Assembly (NCBI RefSeq): GCF_900142775.1
Contig: NZ_FRCC01000001.1
Span: 667,045-731,044 of the forward strand
Direction: 5' to 3'
DNA from: Flavobacterium flevense
Lineage (GTDB): Bacteria; Bacteroidota; Bacteroidia; Flavobacteriales; Flavobacteriaceae
DNA length: 64,000 bases
This document shows, piece by piece, positions 1 to 7,936 of the stretch. The notes under the pieces are model-generated. The model did not search any database, was not told the origin of the DNA, and saw only the letters and a list, made by a program, of their open reading frames with translations. The translations under genes were made by a program, and so were the position numbers. How positions within the stretch are numbered: the first letter of the stretch is position 1; every line of letters begins with the position of its first letter.

Positions 1-1
1 T

Positions 2-1252
2 GAAGAATATGATTTAGACAACGGCATGCACGTTATTTTACATCAGGACAACAGCGCTCCGGTGGTGATCACTTCGGTAATGTACCACGTGGGTTCTAAA
101 GACGAAAACCCTAACAAAACAGGTTTTGCCCATTTCTTCGAACACTTATTATTTGAAGGCACTCAAAACATTAAAAGAGGCGAATGGTTTAATATTGTCA
201 CTGCTAATGGCGGAGTAAATAACGCTAACACTTCCGACGACCGTACTTATTACTATGAAGTTTTTCCTTCCAACAATTTAGAATTAGCATTATGGATGGA
301 ATCTGAAAGATTAATGCATCCGGTGATTAACCAAATTGGGGTTGATACCCAAAAACAAGTAATCAAGGAAGAGAAAAATTCCCGTTATGACAATCAGCCT
401 TACGGCAAAATAATCGAAGCTGTTAAAAAGAACTTATTCATTAACCATCCGTACCGATGGACTACTATTGGTTCTACCGAACATTTAAATTCAGCAAAAC
501 TGGAAGATTTCAAAGCTTTTAACGAAAAATTCTATGTTCCTAACAATGCTGTTCTGGTCGTTGCCGGCGATTTCGAACAAAAACAAGCTAAAGAATGGAT
601 TCAGAAATATTTTGGACCCATTAAAAAAGGAGCTCCAATAAAAAGAGAAACATTTGTTGAAAAACCAATAACCGAAACTATCAAAGCCACACACATTGAT
701 CCCAACATCCAAATCCCGATGCTTGTTGCAGCATACCGTACACCATCCATGAAAACCAGAGATGCCAGAGTTCTGGATTTTATATCTGTTTATTTAAGTG
801 ACGGTAAGAGTTCAAAATTGTATAAAAAAATAGTGGATGAGCAAAAAAAAGCATTACAAATTGGTGCTGTAGGTTTCAATGAGGAAGATTATGGTATGTA
901 CATTTTATATGGGTTACCCATGACTAATTTTACTAATAAAGATTTACTCCAAGAAATTGATGAAGAAATTGTGAAAATTCAAACCAATTTAATTTCGGAG
1001 AGAGATTATCAAAAATTATTGAATCAATTTGAAAATCAATATATAAATGAAAATTCAAGTGTAGAAGGAATTGCCGAGAATCTGGCCAAATATTATTTAC
1101 TCTACGGAGATGTCAACCTGATTAACAATGATATCGACATCTACCGTTCAGTTACCAGAGAAGAAATTCAGGCTGTTGCAAAAAAATATCTTAATCCAAA
1201 CCAGCGTTTGATACTAGACTACATTCCTAACCCTGAAAAAAATGAAAACTAA
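2..1252 (+). CDS. M16 family zinc peptidase, catalytic subunit (5' end outside window)
   Basis: The reading frame is open from the first bases of the window, so the true start and any signal peptide lie upstream. The M16 (pitrilysin/MPP-like) zinc motif HFFEH sits 36-40 residues after the first visible Met, and a downstream acidic stretch (VIKEEKNSRYDNQPYG) carries the third zinc ligand glutamate expected about 75 residues later. It should therefore be the catalytic, peptide-degrading member of a pair, probably acting in the periplasm. The next gene is a second M16 protein without the zinc motif, overlapping or directly following it. Family assignment is firm; substrate is unknown. Confidence 0.93.
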   Translation, partial: EEYDLDNGMHVILHQDNSAPVVITSVMYHVGSKDENPNKTGFAHFFEHLLFEGTQNIKRGEWFNIVTANGGVNNANTSDDRTYYYEVFPSNNLELALWMESERLMHPVINQIGVDTQKQVIKEEKNSRYDNQPYGKIIEAVKKNLFINHPYRWTTIGSTEHLNSAKLEDFKAFNEKFYVPNNAVLVVAGDFEQKQAKEWIQKYFGPIKKGAPIKRETFVEKPITETIKATHIDPNIQIPMLVAAYRTPSMKTRDARVLDFISVYLSDGKSSKLYKKIVDEQKKALQIGAVGFNEEDYGMYILYGLPMTNFTNKDLLQEIDEEIVKIQTNLISERDYQKLLNQFENQYINENSSVEGIAENLAKYYLLYGDVNLINNDIDIYRSVTREEIQAVAKKYLNPNQRLILDYIPNPEKNEN

Positions 1253-1265
1253 GTCCTTTCAACCC

Positions 1266-2678
1266 ATGAAAAAATCAAGTATTCTATTTATTCTAATTTT
1301 AGTCACCGCAATCATGCAAGCACAAGAACGCAAACAACCTATTCCGGGAAAACCTCCTGTTGTCAATATAAAAAAACCACAAACTTTTCTTTTAGAAAAC
1401 GGACTAAAAGTAATGATTGTGGAAAATCACAAACTCCCTAAAGTAACTTTTAACCTTACTATAGACAATCCTCCATTTGCCGAAGGAGAAAAAAAAGGAG
1501 TGGATGAATTATGCAGCAATCTGATAGGTAACGGAAGCAGCAAAATATCCAAAGAAGATTTCAACGAAGAAATTGATTTTATGGGAGCCAATATCTCCTT
1601 TAGTTCCAATAGCGCTTACGGAAGTTCACTTTCTAAATTTTCAAAACGCACTCTGGAACTTTTAGCTTACGGTGCTCTGGATCCTAATTTTACTCAGGAA
1701 GAATTAGAAAAAGAAAAAGCCAAAGCCATAGAAGGATTGCGTTCTCAGGAAAAAAGCGTTTCTTCTATTGCTAACAGATTGGTAAATGCATTAGCTTATG
1801 GAAAAAACCATCCATCGGGGGAATTCATGACTGAAGAAAGCATTTCCAAAATCACATTAGAAGACATTATAAAAAATTACAACACTAATTTTGTTCCGCA
1901 AAATGCCTATTTAGCCATTGTAGGAGATGTTAAATATGAGGAAATTAAACCAATTGTCGAGCAACTTTTTGGTTCCTGGAAAAGAACCAATACCAACAAA
2001 ACCATCTATCCTGATCCGGGCAATGTAGCAACAACTCAAATTAATTTTATTGATGTTCCCAATGCCGTGCAATCGGAAATTTCATTGGTAAACACTTATA
2101 AATTAAAAATGAATGACAAAGATTTTTTCCCGGCTGTAATTGCCAGTTACATCCTAGGCGGTGGTTTTAACAGCTACCTCAACATGAATTTAAGAGAAGC
2201 TCACGGATGGACTTATGGCGCAAGTACTAATATTGGAGCAGGAAAATATGTTACGAGCATTCGCTCAGCATCGGCAGTAAAAAACAACGTGACTGATAGT
2301 GCCGTGGTTGAATTCATCAAAGAAATCAAAAAAATAAGAACCGAAAAAGTAACTACTGAACAACTTGATAATGCTAAAGCAGGCTACATTGGTCGTTTTG
2401 TAATGAAAGCCGAAAAACCGGAATCAGTTGCACGATATGCCTTAAACATAGAAACGGAAGATTTACCCGCTGATTTTTACGAAAATTACATCAAGACCAT
2501 TAATGCAGTCACTAAAGAAGATGTGATGAATGCTGCTAACAAATACTTCTTAATTGATAATTCCCGAATAATTATTGTTGGAAAAGGCAAGGAAGTTATT
2601 CCGGGATTAGAAAAACTCAATATCCCTATTTTTTATTTTGACAAATACGGAAATCCTGTTGAGAAACCTGTTTTCTAA
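1266..2678 (+). CDS. M16 family peptidase-like protein lacking the zinc motif
   Basis: This 470-residue protein has the two-lobed M16 layout, including the C-terminal segment around LREAHGWTYG typical of the second M16 domain. At the position of HxxEH it reads DELCSNLIG, so it cannot bind zinc in the usual way. It is probably the non-catalytic partner of the preceding gene, as in bacterial heterodimeric M16 pairs. The start chosen gives an immediate signal peptide (MKKSSILFILILVTAIMQAQ). An in-frame ATG eight codons upstream overlaps the previous gene by 11 bases and is also possible. Location is inferred to be periplasmic. Confidence 0.9.
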   Translation: MKKSSILFILILVTAIMQAQERKQPIPGKPPVVNIKKPQTFLLENGLKVMIVENHKLPKVTFNLTIDNPPFAEGEKKGVDELCSNLIGNGSSKISKEDFNEEIDFMGANISFSSNSAYGSSLSKFSKRTLELLAYGALDPNFTQEELEKEKAKAIEGLRSQEKSVSSIANRLVNALAYGKNHPSGEFMTEESISKITLEDIIKNYNTNFVPQNAYLAIVGDVKYEEIKPIVEQLFGSWKRTNTNKTIYPDPGNVATTQINFIDVPNAVQSEISLVNTYKLKMNDKDFFPAVIASYILGGGFNSYLNMNLREAHGWTYGASTNIGAGKYVTSIRSASAVKNNVTDSAVVEFIKEIKKIRTEKVTTEQLDNAKAGYIGRFVMKAEKPESVARYALNIETEDLPADFYENYIKTINAVTKEDVMNAANKYFLIDNSRIIIVGKGKEVIPGLEKLNIPIFYFDKYGNPVEKPVF

Positions 2679-2744
2679 ACAGTAAAAACGTTATGGATTA
2701 TGAGTTAAACTTTAAAAAATTCACGTAGTTTAACTCATAACTCC

Positions 2745-3611
2745 TTACTTTCTGGCACTCAAATAAACTCCCGCCAATATAATAAAAGCTCCAAAAAACT
2801 GAACAAGCGTCAGCATTTCGTTATCCAGTAAACCCCAGAAGAAAGCAACCACAGGAATCAGATAAGTAACTGATGCCGCAAAAACAGGAGAACCCAGCTG
2901 GATTAATTTAAAAAACAAAATATTAGCAATTCCTGTTCCTAAAACACCTAAAATTAAAATAAAACCAACCGCAGTTTGTGTCTTCTCTAAATAAATTTGT
3001 TCCGGAAAACCTGAAAAAACCAAAATCAGTATCGAAGGAATTAAAAGCACAACAAAATTCCCCGTAGTTATACTTACCGGACTTAAACCGGACAAATATT
3101 TCTTGATCAAATTAACATTGGTTGCATAACAAAAAGAGGCCAGGATAACTAATAAGGTGTAATAATAATTCTGTTCCGGATTATTTACAGCACCATTATA
3201 AACCAAAAGCAAACTTCCCAAAAGCCCTATTAATACACCTAAAAGTTGTTTTCTTTGAAATCCAATCCCAAAAAACAACGCCCCTATTATTAATGTATTT
3301 AACGGTGTTAACGAATTTAAAATTGAAGTTACAGAACTATCTAATTCCGTTTGAGCAAGAGCAAACAGAAAAGCAGGGAAAAAAGTCCCCAAAAAAGCAG
3401 TCACAGCAATATATTTCCATTTTAGCTCTGGGATAAGCGTTAAACTTTTAGAACCAATAACCAAAAGAAAAAAGGAAGCAAAAATAATTCGCAAGGAACC
3501 CACCTGAATAGCAGACAATCCTAACAATCCTTTTTTTATCAAAATGAAAGAACTTCCCCAAATTAGGGAAAGAATCAATAAATAAACCCACTTTAATTGC
3601 TTTGATTCCAT
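2745..3611 (-). CDS. EamA/DMT-family transporter
   Basis: The 288-residue protein is almost entirely hydrophobic, with about ten predicted membrane segments arranged as two EamA repeats (roughly residues 8-140 and 150-285). The N-terminal LIWGSSFILIKKGL is the usual start of drug/metabolite transporters. It probably exports a small metabolite across the inner membrane; the substrate cannot be read from the sequence. It lies 26 bases downstream of gldD on the same strand, so it may be read from the ssb-gldE-gldD transcript. Confidence 0.88.
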   Translation of the reverse strand: MESKQLKWVYLLILSLIWGSSFILIKKGLLGLSAIQVGSLRIIFASFFLLVIGSKSLTLIPELKWKYIAVTAFLGTFFPAFLFALAQTELDSSVTSILNSLTPLNTLIIGALFFGIGFQRKQLLGVLIGLLGSLLLVYNGAVNNPEQNYYYTLLVILASFCYATNVNLIKKYLSGLSPVSITTGNFVVLLIPSILILVFSGFPEQIYLEKTQTAVGFILILGVLGTGIANILFFKLIQLGSPVFAASVTYLIPVVAFFWGLLDNEMLTLVQFFGAFIILAGVYLSARK

Positions 3612-3637
3612 TTATAACTTTTTTTGGAACAAAAAAA

Positions 3638-4207
3638 TTACTTCCACTCCAGTGTTTCCATCAGACGTTGCATGTCATTTTTAATATAACTTGCTGCCGG
3701 CATAACAGAATCAAAATTAGGTTTTGCATAAAAATAAACCGAACCCGTCACAAAATGTTTCGTACTATCAGTAACATAAAACTGGGAATTAGTCGCTGCA
3801 TTACCATCAACCTGATAAAACATCCCGTACACTTTTTTTTCGGGATTTAAATAAGGTTGTTCCAGGATATCATCAGCTTTAATAACGTGTTCAAAAGTCA
3901 ACTTTTGAGCATCCCGAAGTAATTTATTCAGATTGTTATTAACCGGTTTATAAGTCAGGTAAATAGTAGCTTTCATCTTAGGATAAGAAATCGTAAAACC
4001 ACAATCTTTTTCGCCTTTTATAATTGCTTTAGCATTCATATCAAATGCAAAAGGACATTGATTATCAAAATGAGCATACGTAGCTACAGGATAATCCAGT
4101 CGTAAATAACTGGCCGGTTTAGGCAACACATTATCTTTACAACTAAAACTCAATAATAAGAGCACAATTATTGTCGAAAAAGCAATTACTTTTTTTAACA
4201 TATTCAT
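3638..4207 (-). CDS. gldD: Gliding motility lipoprotein GldD
   Basis: This is a 189-residue lipoprotein: a hydrophobic signal ends in LLLLSFSC, a lipobox placing the lipidated Cys near residue 23. The body (SYLRLDYPVATYAHFD, then the C-terminal MQRLMETLEW) matches GldD. GldD is required for gliding and for type IX secretion in flavobacteria, although its molecular role is unclear. The gene follows gldE by 75 bases, the order known from Flavobacterium. An alternative start two codons downstream (MLKK) is equally plausible. Confidence 0.92.
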   Translation of the reverse strand: MNMLKKVIAFSTIIVLLLLSFSCKDNVLPKPASYLRLDYPVATYAHFDNQCPFAFDMNAKAIIKGEKDCGFTISYPKMKATIYLTYKPVNNNLNKLLRDAQKLTFEHVIKADDILEQPYLNPEKKVYGMFYQVDGNAATNSQFYVTDSTKHFVTGSVYFYAKPNFDSVMPAASYIKNDMQRLMETLEWK

Positions 4208-4282
4208 TTTCGGTTTATTAATCTTCCTATTTTAAAAAACTATTATACTATAATTCCCTCCTTTGAAGGGATCAGAGGAGGA

Positions 4283-5578
4283 TCAATCAATAGTTACTTT
4301 TATCTGTTTGATACGTTTTTTATCAACAACTTCAATGGTAAACAAACAATTTTCAAAAGAAATTTTTTGTCCTTTAGCCGGAAAATTACCTGAAATCTCC
4401 AGAATAAATCCTGCTAAAGTTTCGGCTTCTCCTTTTTGTTCTTCAAATAGTTCTTCGTCAACATCTACAATTCGATAGAAATCTTTCAGGTTTATTTTTC
4501 CTTCAAAAAGGTAATTTCGATCATCGATTTGAGAAAAATTAATATCCTCATCATCAAACTCATCACTAATATCACCTACAATTTCCTCAATTACATCTTC
4601 TAATGAAACCAAACCTGATGTTCCGCCATATTCATCTACCACAATAGCAAGATGACTTTTCATAGACTGAAAATCCTTCAACAAATTATCCAGTTTTTTG
4701 TTTTCAGGCACAAAAAAGGCTTCTCTTATTAAAGTTGTCCAGTCAAATTCCTTTTTATCAATATAAGGCAACAAGTCTTTGATAAACAAAACCCCTTCAA
4801 TATGATCAATACTATCGCGATAAACCGGAATTCTGGAATAGCCTTTTTCCAGAATCTTAACATAGATTTCGCTAAAGGTTTCGGTGATTTCTAATGCAAA
4901 AATATCAATCCGCGGACTCATTACCTGCTTAGTATCCGTATTCCCAAAAGAAACAATTCCCTCTAAAATTTTTTGTTCATCTGTCGAAGTTTCATCAGTA
5001 GCCGTTAATTCTAATGCTTGCGATAATTGGTCCACCGAAAAACTTGTTCTTTGTTTCCCTAATTTGTTATGCAAATAAACCGTAGTAGCCCGCATAGGAA
5101 TACTAATAGGCGAAAGAATAGTATCTAAAAGAGAAATAGGATAAGCGATTCTTTTAGCAAACTTTACATTATTTCTACTGGCATACACTTTAGGTAAAAC
5201 CTCACCAAAAAGCAACAACAACGAAGTAACAACGATAACTTCGCAAATAAATTTTAATAGTGGTGAAGTAATAGCTGCAAACAAATCAGAACCTATAAAA
5301 GAGAAAAGAATAACAACTCCTATATTAATAAAATTATTAGCCACAAGAAGCGTTGCTAATAATTTTTTAGGTCTTTGTAATAATTCTGAAATGATTTTTC
5401 CGGTGGAAATATTCTCCTGAAGAGTTTCATCAAGATCTTTTTGCGACAGCGAAAACAAGGCGACTTCGGCTCCCGAAACTACTGCAGAACAAAACAGTAA
5501 TACAAATATTCCGGCGAAACCAAACAATAGACTAAAATCTAAAGTATAAACGAAATTTAAACTGGGCTCTGGGTCCAA
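4283..5578 (-). CDS. gldE: Gliding motility-associated protein GldE (CNNM/CBS transporter family)
   Basis: The 431-residue protein begins with an amphipathic region and four membrane segments of the CNNM (DUF21) domain (about residues 15-190). A CBS-domain pair follows (about 205-335, with VMSPRIDIFALE and VVDEYGGTSGLVSLEDVIEEIVGDISDE), then a C-terminal CorC/HlyC-like domain. This is the architecture of GldE, a paralogue of metal/haemolysin-type transporters that acts with GldD in gliding. It sits 23 bases after ssb on the same strand, suggesting an ssb-gldE-gldD transcript. Confidence 0.92.
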   Translation of the reverse strand: MDPEPSLNFVYTLDFSLLFGFAGIFVLLFCSAVVSGAEVALFSLSQKDLDETLQENISTGKIISELLQRPKKLLATLLVANNFINIGVVILFSFIGSDLFAAITSPLLKFICEVIVVTSLLLLFGEVLPKVYASRNNVKFAKRIAYPISLLDTILSPISIPMRATTVYLHNKLGKQRTSFSVDQLSQALELTATDETSTDEQKILEGIVSFGNTDTKQVMSPRIDIFALEITETFSEIYVKILEKGYSRIPVYRDSIDHIEGVLFIKDLLPYIDKKEFDWTTLIREAFFVPENKKLDNLLKDFQSMKSHLAIVVDEYGGTSGLVSLEDVIEEIVGDISDEFDDEDINFSQIDDRNYLFEGKINLKDFYRIVDVDEELFEEQKGEAETLAGFILEISGNFPAKGQKISFENCLFTIEVVDKKRIKQIKVTID

Positions 5579-5601
5579 ATTAAAAAAGATTAGTTAAACA
5601 A

Positions 5602-6042
5602 TCAAAAAGGCAAATCATTGATAGGCAAGCCTTTATTTGGTGTGTCAAAGTTAGTGTTTTTTACGGATTCCGGGCTCTGAATTTGCTTGTTGTTTTCAGT
5701 ATCTTTTTTAGTTGATAAAAAAGTAAATTCTGTCACCTGAATTTCAGTAGTATGTTTCATAGAACCATCTTCTGCCTGCCATTGACGGGATTTAATTCTT
5801 CCTTCCACGTAAATTTTATCTCCTTTTGACAAATATTTTTCACATATTTCTGCCGCTTTATTTCGCACTACGAGGTTATGCCATTCAGTAGAGGTAATTT
5901 TTTCATTGGTGGTCTTATTAATATACACCTCATTGGTAGCTAATTGAAATCTTCCGATACAATTACCTGCCTCAAAATAGTGCATCTTAACATCGTCACC
6001 TAAATGACCTATTAGCATTACCTTATTTAATGTTCCGTTCAT
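5602..6042 (-). CDS. ssb: Single-stranded DNA-binding protein
   Basis: The 146-residue protein has an N-terminal OB fold (NKVMLIGHLGDDV, FQLATNEV, EWHNLVVRNKAAEICEKYLSKGD) and a disordered tail ending NDLPF, the acidic/hydrophobic tip that recruits replication and repair proteins. It coats single-stranded DNA as a tetramer. A TAnnTTTG promoter box lies in the short gap after mutY, so ssb probably heads its own transcript running into gldE and gldD. Confidence 0.95.
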   Translation of the reverse strand: MNGTLNKVMLIGHLGDDVKMHYFEAGNCIGRFQLATNEVYINKTTNEKITSTEWHNLVVRNKAAEICEKYLSKGDKIYVEGRIKSRQWQAEDGSMKHTTEIQVTEFTFLSTKKDTENNKQIQSPESVKNTNFDTPNKGLPINDLPF

Positions 6043-6065
6043 AGTTGTATTGATACGTGATATAC

Positions 6066-6073
6066 CAAAGGTA
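6066..6073 (-). promoter_or_regulatory. Promoter -7 box, ssb
   Basis: Minus-strand TACCTTTG, 23 bases before the ssb start. Confidence 0.55.
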
Positions 6074-6093
6074 CATTTTTTTGCTATTTTATT

Positions 6094-7128
6094 CTATTCT
6101 GATTCAATAAAATTATGAATCACAATAGGAAAAGGATATTGCTTTAATTGCTCTTTAGTTATTCCATTTTCCACCTTCCCTTTTACATTCAGCTTCCAGA
6201 ATTTAATATGCAAATGCTGATGTGATAGTTTATGTACAATACTTTTTTCATTGCAGGCACGCATACTTATTATAGGATTAGTAAAAAAAGATTCTTGCTG
6301 AATTGCATTCGATACAAATTCAAAATCCTCTTCCTGTAAAGTTTCAAGCAAAGGAAACTCATATAAGTTATGCCAGATTCCTTTTGCCGTTCGTTTTTGA
6401 ATCAAAGTATTCTCCTCCGCATCCGAAAGCATGAAATAATTAAAGTATCGGTTTCTTACTTTCAGCTTCTTCAATTTCACAGGCAATTGATCCACTTTCT
6501 TTTTTTGCAAAGCAGCACAGCTTTCGTTAAAAACACAAATGCTACAATCCGGATTTTTAGGAACACATTGTAAAGCACCAAATTCCATGATAGCCTGATT
6601 AAAAATGGCCGGATTATCTTTAGGCATTAATTCTAAAGCTAAGGCTGCAAATTCTTTTTTGGCGGAAGCCTGAGCAATATCAGTTTCTATATCTAAATAA
6701 CGCGAAAGCACCCGGAACACATTTCCATCAACCACCGGAACTACTTCATTATAAGAAAAAGAAGCAATTGCCGCCGCTGTATAATCCCCTACTCCTTTTA
6801 GTTGCAACAAGTCCTTATAGTTATCCGGAAAAACACCATTCAGTTCAGTCGCTATATATTGAGCCGTTTTATGCAAATTGCGGGCCCGGGAATAATAGCC
6901 TAATCCCTGCCATAATTTTAACACTTGTTCTTCTTCGGCTTTCGCCAAATCAAAAACAGAAGGAAAAGCATCAGTAAAAGACAAAAAATAAGGCATTCCC
7001 TGCGCCACTCTTGTCTGTTGCAGCATGATTTCTGAGAGCCAAATTTGGTACGGATTGGTCGTATTTCGCCACGGCAAATCACGCTTATTTTGTAAATACC
7101 AGTTTATTAGTAAGTTATGAAAATTCAT
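6094..7128 (-). CDS. mutY: A/G-specific adenine DNA glycosylase MutY
   Basis: At 344 residues this is full length. The helix-hairpin-helix (LQLKGVGDYTAAAIASF) is followed by the catalytic aspartate region VPVVDGNVFRVLSR. The iron-sulfur ligands are present as C-x6-C-x2-C-x5-C (CVPKNPDCSICVFNESC), and the C-terminal third is the NUDIX-like 8-oxoG recognition domain. It removes adenine mispaired with 8-oxoguanine. It reads toward ssb and has its own promoter box just upstream, divergent from the HU gene. Confidence 0.96.
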   Translation of the reverse strand: MNFHNLLINWYLQNKRDLPWRNTTNPYQIWLSEIMLQQTRVAQGMPYFLSFTDAFPSVFDLAKAEEEQVLKLWQGLGYYSRARNLHKTAQYIATELNGVFPDNYKDLLQLKGVGDYTAAAIASFSYNEVVPVVDGNVFRVLSRYLDIETDIAQASAKKEFAALALELMPKDNPAIFNQAIMEFGALQCVPKNPDCSICVFNESCAALQKKKVDQLPVKLKKLKVRNRYFNYFMLSDAEENTLIQKRTAKGIWHNLYEFPLLETLQEEDFEFVSNAIQQESFFTNPIISMRACNEKSIVHKLSHQHLHIKFWKLNVKGKVENGITKEQLKQYPFPIVIHNFIESE

Positions 7129-7145
7129 TATTAAATATTTGTTGA

Positions 7146-7153
7146 CAAAAGTA
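7146..7153 (-). promoter_or_regulatory. Promoter -7 box, mutY
   Basis: Minus-strand TACTTTTG, 17 bases before the mutY start. Confidence 0.55.
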
Positions 7154-7185
7154 AAAGTTTATGTAATTAAAATTTAATGAATTAG

Positions 7186-7218
7186 CTTGAATAATTGTTT
7201 TTTTAATTCATATATTTG
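7186..7218 (+). promoter_or_regulatory. Promoter, HU gene
   Basis: A TTG at 7186-7188 (-33) and TATATTTG at 7211-7218 (-7) are 22 bases apart. Confidence 0.65.
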
Positions 7219-7262
7219 CACACTCAAAAAAATTATTACAGAATAATAAATAAGGAAAGAAA

Positions 7263-7553
7263 ATGACGAAAGCAGATATCGTAGCGAAAATTTCAGAAAA
7301 GTTAGGTCTTGAAAAAGGTGATGTGCAAGCAACAGTAGAGACTTTTATGGAGGAAGTAAAAACTTCATTAGAAACTGGAGACAATGTTTATTTAAGAGGT
7401 TTTGGTAGCTTTATCGTAAAGACAAGAGCTGAGAAAACAGGTAGAAATATCTCAAAAAACACTACAATTAAAATCCCTGCACACAACATTCCTGCTTTCA
7501 AACCTGCAAAAGTTTTTGTAGAAGGAGTAAAAACAAATAACGAAGCAAAATAA
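7263..7553 (+). CDS. hup: HU-family DNA-binding protein
   Basis: A 96-residue HU/IHF-type protein: the N-terminal helical dimer region (MTKADIVAKISEKLGLEKGDV) precedes the GFGSFIVKTRAEKTGRN segment and the DNA-grasping arm (TTIKIPAHNIPAFKPAK). It ends in a short EAK-rich tail. It bends and compacts DNA as a dimer. A TATATTTG promoter box lies about 45 bases upstream of the start, and the gene for a tiny basic protein follows by 28 bases before a terminator. Confidence 0.96.
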   Translation: MTKADIVAKISEKLGLEKGDVQATVETFMEEVKTSLETGDNVYLRGFGSFIVKTRAEKTGRNISKNTTIKIPAHNIPAFKPAKVFVEGVKTNNEAK

Positions 7554-7581
7554 TATTATTAATCATAAAATCTAAACGATT

Positions 7582-7674
7582 ATGCCAAGTGGTAAAAAAA
7601 GAAAAAGACATAAGGTAGCTACTCACAAACGTAAGAAAAGAGCGAGAGCTAACCGTCACAAAAAGAAAAAGTAG
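7582..7674 (+). CDS. 30-residue highly basic protein, possible ribosome-associated peptide
   Basis: The reading frame begins ATGCCAAGTGGTAAAAAAAG and encodes 30 residues (MPSGKKRKRHKVATHKRKKR, then ARANRHKKKK), over half of them Lys or Arg. It starts 28 bases after the HU stop and ends at a strong terminator, so it should be on the HU transcript. Composition and length resemble the small RNA-binding ribosomal peptides such as THX, but I cannot assign it to a named ribosomal protein. I recall similar peptides upstream of ribonuclease G in other flavobacteria, which supports a real gene. Confidence 0.8.
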   Translation: MPSGKKRKRHKVATHKRKKRARANRHKKKK

Positions 7675-7692
7675 TTTTTAACTACTTTTTTC
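7666..7692 (+). terminator. Rho-independent terminator after the HU/basic-peptide transcript
   Basis: The inverted repeat AAAAAGTAG / CTACTTTTT surrounds a short loop and runs into a T tract. The left arm includes the last codons and the stop of the basic peptide. Confidence 0.7.
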
Positions 7693-7714
7693 TTTTTAAA
7701 CGTTCATTGAAATT

Positions 7715-7885
7715 TGGATTTCAGACTTCAGATTTTAGATTGCAGATTGCAGCATAAATTGCCTACTGCTTTCTGAACACTGCAAACTGATTTCCTCCGG
7801 GTTCATACCTGTTCAAAATATTGTTTAATCCATCTGTAAATAAGATTTTAGATCTTAGATTTTAGATTTTAGATTTTCAAATCTA
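7715..7885. repeat. Degenerate AGATTTTAG-type microrepeats
   Basis: Two clusters of imperfect tandem words (AGATTTTAGATTGCAGATTG, then TTAGATTTTAGATTTTAGAT) occupy the gap before ribonuclease G. No reading frame or stable hairpin is evident. They look like slippage-prone intergenic sequence. Confidence 0.5.
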
Positions 7886-7936
7886 TGCTCTTCTCTCTAT
7901 GTTCTATTTTCTAAAAAACAGATAAAAATTTACAAC

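Noticed and set aside
4250..4282. Small CCCTCC/GGAGGG-type inverted repeat between gldD and gldE
   Set aside because: The pairing is short and imperfect and there is no T tract; I could not support a terminator or operator.
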